Notes under the pieces: model-generated
Told to the model about the DNA's origin: nothing
Seen by the model: only the letters and a program-made list of their open reading frames with translations
Database searches by the model: none
Made by a program: the position numbers and the translations under genes
Shown here: positions 11,966-14,239 of the stretch, one piece after another
How the letters are laid out: every line of letters begins with the position of its first letter
Position numbering within the stretch: position 1 is the stretch's first letter
Source: DASXTB01 sp036505615
GTDB lineage: Bacteria; Acidobacteriota; UBA6911; JACQSX01
Reading direction: 5' to 3'
Length of the DNA: 14,239 nt
Assembly (NCBI GenBank): GCA_036505615.1
Contig: DASXTB010000030.1
Coordinates: 1 to 14,239 of the forward strand

Positions 11966-13377
11966 TAGCGTAAGCTCTCCACCACCTGCCGCCGCAAGCG
12001 GTCAACATTCTTGCGCAAGACTTCAAAGTTGATTGTTCTTACCGTCCGGTTTTCCATTACTACTTTCCCGTTGATCACGCTGCCGTCGACGTTGCACCCC
12101 TTTAGAGAATACGCAAGCTGGTTGTAGGGGTCATACATGGGAACGGCGGGCGCATCGGTGGTGCGGACTAAAATGATATCGGCCAACTTGCCCGGCTCCA
12201 GGCTGCCCAAATCCTTTGGCCGATCGATAACTTCGGCGCCACCCATGATGGCGATTCGAATCGCGTCCCGGGCGGAAAGAAAGGCAGGATCGCGCAGCCA
12301 GAGCTTGTGCAGCTTGGCCATCGTGTCGATCTCCTCAAACATGTCCAGGTTATTATTACTGGCGGCCCCATCGGTTCCCAGCCCGACGGCAATTCCCGCA
12401 TCCAGGAACTTTTTTAAAGGCGCCACTCCTGAAGCCAGCTTCATGTTGCTTTCCGGATTGTGAGCCACACCCACGCCATATTTTTTGAGCAGGGGAATCT
12501 CCTCGTCTGTAATCCACACGCAGTGCGCCGCGATCAGTGAATCCTGCAAGAACCCGAAGCTGTCCAGATAAGCAGCAGGGGTCTTGCCGAACTTTTGAGT
12601 AATGGTTTTTACCTCATCAACCGTCTCGGAAAGGTGAGTGATCAGAGGGACGCGGAATTGGTTGGCGAGCTGCTGTGCCTGAAGCAATGTTTCTTTCGAA
12701 TTGGTGTAGGGAGCGTGAGGCGCCACGGCGGGAGTGACCAGCCGGTCCTGCCGCCATTGCTCAATAAATCTTTTCGTGTACGCCAAAGCCTCGCGTGGCG
12801 TCTTGAAGTCCGGCGTTGGCATATCGATGATGGTTTCGCCCAGCACCGCGCGCATCCCCGCAGCCTTGGCCTGCGCGGCGACTTCGTCTTCGAAATAATA
12901 CATGTCGACAAACGTCGTGGTACCCGATTGAATCATTTCGTAACAGGCAAGCTGCGTCCCCCACTTCACCAGGTCCCGGTTTACGTTGCGTGCTTCCGCA
13001 GGAAAAATGTACTTCTGCAGCCACTCCATCAAGCTCGAGTCTCCCCCTAATCCGCGGAAGATCGTCATAGGGGCATGGGTATGCGTATTGATCAACCCGG
13101 GCATGACGATCTTTCCCGTGGCATCTATGGTTTGCGCGGCCTGATACGCGGCCGACTCCCTCATCGGGCCAAGGGCGGTGATCTTCGCGCCGGTGACCGC
13201 GACAAAACCGGGCTGGAATTCATGAAAGGCAGAGTCAAACGTGAGGATGTAACCGTTGCCAATCAGAAGGTCGACCTGGCGCGCAGGGAGCGCCGGCTGC
13301 GAGGCGACGCCCAGTCTCAACAACAGAGAAGCCGCACAAACTATGAAAACGGAAAGGATGAACCGTCGCGTGTACAT
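11965..13377 (-). CDS. amidohydrolase, methylthioadenosine/S-adenosylhomocysteine deaminase-like, putatively exported
   Basis: This 470-residue metal-dependent hydrolase belongs to the cytosine-deaminase/TrzA-AtzA/MtaD clade. Metal and active-site residues are complete: N-T-H-T-H (H99, H101), A-P-H-A-P-Y (H221), T-H-L-S-E-T (H248, E251), A-A-H-C-V (H285), and G-T-D-G-A-A-S-N-N (D336). The best-characterised close relatives deaminate 5'-methylthioadenosine, S-adenosylhomocysteine or adenosine. The N terminus M-Y-T-R-R-F plus a hydrophobic stretch (6-22) followed by V-A-S looks like a signal peptide, which is unusual because typical members are cytoplasmic. I prefer ATG 13377 over the TTG at 13386; neither has a good Shine-Dalgarno. 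deoB follows on the same strand. An exported nucleoside deaminase would suit scavenging of extracellular nucleosides, but this is inference. Confidence 0.9.
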   Translation of the reverse strand: MYTRRFILSVFIVCAASLLLRLGVASQPALPARQVDLLIGNGYILTFDSAFHEFQPGFVAVTGAKITALGPMRESAAYQAAQTIDATGKIVMPGLINTHTHAPMTIFRGLGGDSSLMEWLQKYIFPAEARNVNRDLVKWGTQLACYEMIQSGTTTFVDMYYFEDEVAAQAKAAGMRAVLGETIIDMPTPDFKTPREALAYTKRFIEQWRQDRLVTPAVAPHAPYTNSKETLLQAQQLANQFRVPLITHLSETVDEVKTITQKFGKTPAAYLDSFGFLQDSLIAAHCVWITDEEIPLLKKYGVGVAHNPESNMKLASGVAPLKKFLDAGIAVGLGTDGAASNNNLDMFEEIDTMAKLHKLWLRDPAFLSARDAIRIAIMGGAEVIDRPKDLGSLEPGKLADIILVRTTDAPAVPMYDPYNQLAYSLKGCNVDGSVINGKVVMENRTVRTINFEVLRKNVDRLRRQVVESLR

Positions 13378-13959
13378 AATGGACAATCATACACACCAGG
13401 AGCTGCCCGGCGGGGCGTCTCCATATTTTAGGGGCGGAGAGACGGCCTGCGGGCCGTCTCCTCGCCGCGCGGCAGCGCCCTAAGCGCGCCATAGGTGCGG
13501 AAGGTTGCCTTTTGGTCGAGGCCGCTTGCAGCGGCCTTTCCCAAGGGGTTTCAGCCCCGGCCTTCCAAGGCCGGGGATTAACGGTGAGAGCAATAATCGT
13601 CGTCCAGGCCGTTTCAACGGCCTTCTTCTTTATCCCCGCCGGCGTTGACGCCGGTAGACTGCTCACCTGACCGACTTGCGGAGAAATACTTGGCTGGCTA
13701 AAGCCGGCTGGTCGGAAGGCCGGTGAACCGGCCTTGGACAATTTCTGAATCCCGCTGGACCCCGGCCTCGAAAGCCCGGGGCTGAAACCCTTCGGGGAAG
13801 GCCGCTGAAAGCGGCCTCGGCGCCGCGAAGCGCCGCCATTGGAGAGACGCCCTGTGGGGCGTCTCCTGCACGATGAAAGATTGTGCGGGAGACGGCCCAC
13901 CGGCCGTCTCTCCAAAATGTCCAAAGTCCAGAGGCCGCTGAAAGCGGCCTTAGCGCATC
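13378..13959. repeat. gene-free hairpin array (REP/MITE-like)
   Basis: No credible gene lies in this gap. It is packed with GC palindromes, each 7-10 bp with small loops: 13439-13460 (GAGACGGCC/GGCCGTCTC), 13519-13537 (AGGCCGC/GCGGCCT), 13555-13576 (CCCCGGCCTT/AAGGCCGGGG), 13606-13623, 13639-13654, 13716-13735, 13760-13781, 13799-13817, 13844-13865, 13889-13910 and 13932-13950. They fall into three families: GAGACGGCC, AGGCCGCT and CCCCGG. Their order is mirrored about a centre near 13668, as described in the separate entry for the inverted pair. Confidence 0.8.
13519..13817. mobile_element. putative non-autonomous element with ~58-bp compound terminal inverted repeats
   Basis: The block 13519-13576 (AGGCCGC hairpin, CCC..GGGGTTTCAG, CCCCGG hairpin) reappears as its reverse complement at 13760-13817, with differences mainly in loops. 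The ~183-nt interior (13577-13759) carries further hairpins but no gene. The mirror relation continues outside: GCGCCG-type palindromes at 13464-13479 and 13819-13836, and the GAGACG hairpins at 13439-13460 and 13844-13865. This is the layout of a MITE or a paired REP (BIME-like) element. Target-site duplications are not evident, so the boundaries are uncertain. Confidence 0.5.
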
Positions 13960-14239
13960 TTAACTGAGGGGTTTTAGTATTTGTTCCAAAAGATCCGGGC
14001 GCTTTGCATCGCGCTCCAGATGCGGATATTTTTCCCCGCCCCGGTAATTGAGGCGATACGTCCTGTAGAACTCCTGATCCTCCACCAGCAGCTCGAGCGG
14101 CGCGGGGCCGGATTTGGAGGCCTTCAGAGCATCCTGCATTACCGTTGAGGACCAGCGGCGATTGTTGACTGCGATCAGTTTCATTCCGGGCGCAATCCCC
14201 GCCTGCGCCGCAGCCATGCCGGGGATAACGTCAATAATC
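13960..14239 (-). CDS. M61-like (glycyl aminopeptidase family) peptidase, C-terminal end only
   Basis: The frame is open to the window edge, so only the last ~92 residues are seen and the ATG at 14217 is internal. The visible part starts inside a PDZ domain (V-I-P-G-M-A-A-A-Q-A-G-I-A-P-G-M-K-L-I-A-V-N) and ends with Y-R-G-G-E-K-Y-P-H-L-E-R-D ... R-P-D-L-L-E-Q-I. As I recall, this tail is characteristic of the M61 family of predicted metallopeptidases, where a C-terminal PDZ domain follows a thermolysin-like HExxH domain; that domain would lie outside this window. Its 3' end runs directly into the hairpin array (13932-13950). Confidence 0.78.
   Translation of the reverse strand, partial: IIDVIPGMAAAQAGIAPGMKLIAVNNRRWSSTVMQDALKASKSGPAPLELLVEDQEFYRTYRLNYRGGEKYPHLERDAKRPDLLEQILKPLS

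Noticed and set aside
11291..11968. 225-codon plus-strand frame opposite deoB
   Set aside because: deoB is unmistakable on the minus strand, and the plus-strand peptide has no recognisable domain.
13235..13924. 229-codon minus-strand frame across the hairpin array
   Set aside because: Its Arg/Pro/Gly-rich peptide is a translation of the palindromic repeats and runs into the amidohydrolase signal-peptide region in another frame.
13378..13959. Phage or plasmid attachment site
   Set aside because: No integrase, tRNA end or direct repeats; the structure is inverted palindromes.

Overview
The window is GC-rich bacterial chromosome with tightly spaced genes and gaps full of short palindromes and purine-rich repeats. 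The gene set points to a soil or sediment bacterium: an SsuABC-like importer, an RPE65-type carotenoid oxygenase, a LolD/MacB-like pair, an extended DeoC, an RpiB-like isomerase and an M61 peptidase. Acidobacteriota is my best guess, but it rests on gene content and repeat style only; no rRNA or other phylogenetic marker is present.

Layout. (1) 1-3105, + strand: the end of an ABC permease, an SsuB/TauB-like ATPase, a second paralogous permease, and a substrate-binding protein. The substrate-binding gene has a good ribosome binding site at 2036-2041 and an ATG at 2047, but an in-frame TGA at codon 53 (2203-2205). The frame then stays open and well conserved to 3105. The TGA sits where I recall relatives having the first Cys of a P-V-T-C-H-L-T-C motif, so this is a candidate selenoprotein (U-H-L-T-C) and the main find of the window. 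(2) 3106-3460: a gene-free palindrome cluster. (3) 3461-5790, - strand: an alpha/beta hydrolase whose stop overlaps the possible TTG start of a carotenoid oxygenase. (4) 5962-8015, + strand: a LolD-like ATPase and a MacB/FtsX-like permease overlapping by ATGA. (5) 8016-8208: a purine-rich minisatellite with an inverted copy. (6) 8209-11818: a pentose-phosphate and purine salvage group, with deoC and rpiB-like on -, hpt on +, and deoB on -. DeoC and the RpiB-like protein both carry N-terminal extensions, and the latter has Asp in place of the usual catalytic Cys. DeoC plus RpiB is the enzyme pair of 'sugar phosphate utilizing' bacterial microcompartments, although no shell gene is in view. (7) 11852-13377, - strand: a short PIN-domain remnant and a putatively exported amidohydrolase of the methylthioadenosine/S-adenosylhomocysteine deaminase type. 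(8) 13378-13959: a dense, mirror-symmetric array of about a dozen hairpins that looks like a non-autonomous mobile element. (9) 13960-14239, - strand: the C-terminal end of a PDZ-containing M61-like peptidase.

How the parts fit. DeoB interconverts ribose and deoxyribose 1- and 5-phosphates. DeoC cleaves deoxyribose-5-phosphate to acetaldehyde and glyceraldehyde-3-phosphate. The RpiB-like protein may isomerise a pentose phosphate, and Hpt recaptures hypoxanthine or guanine. The amidohydrolase would feed in deaminated nucleosides. Together this is a nucleoside salvage neighbourhood. The ABC importer is separate and its substrate cannot be read from the sequence.
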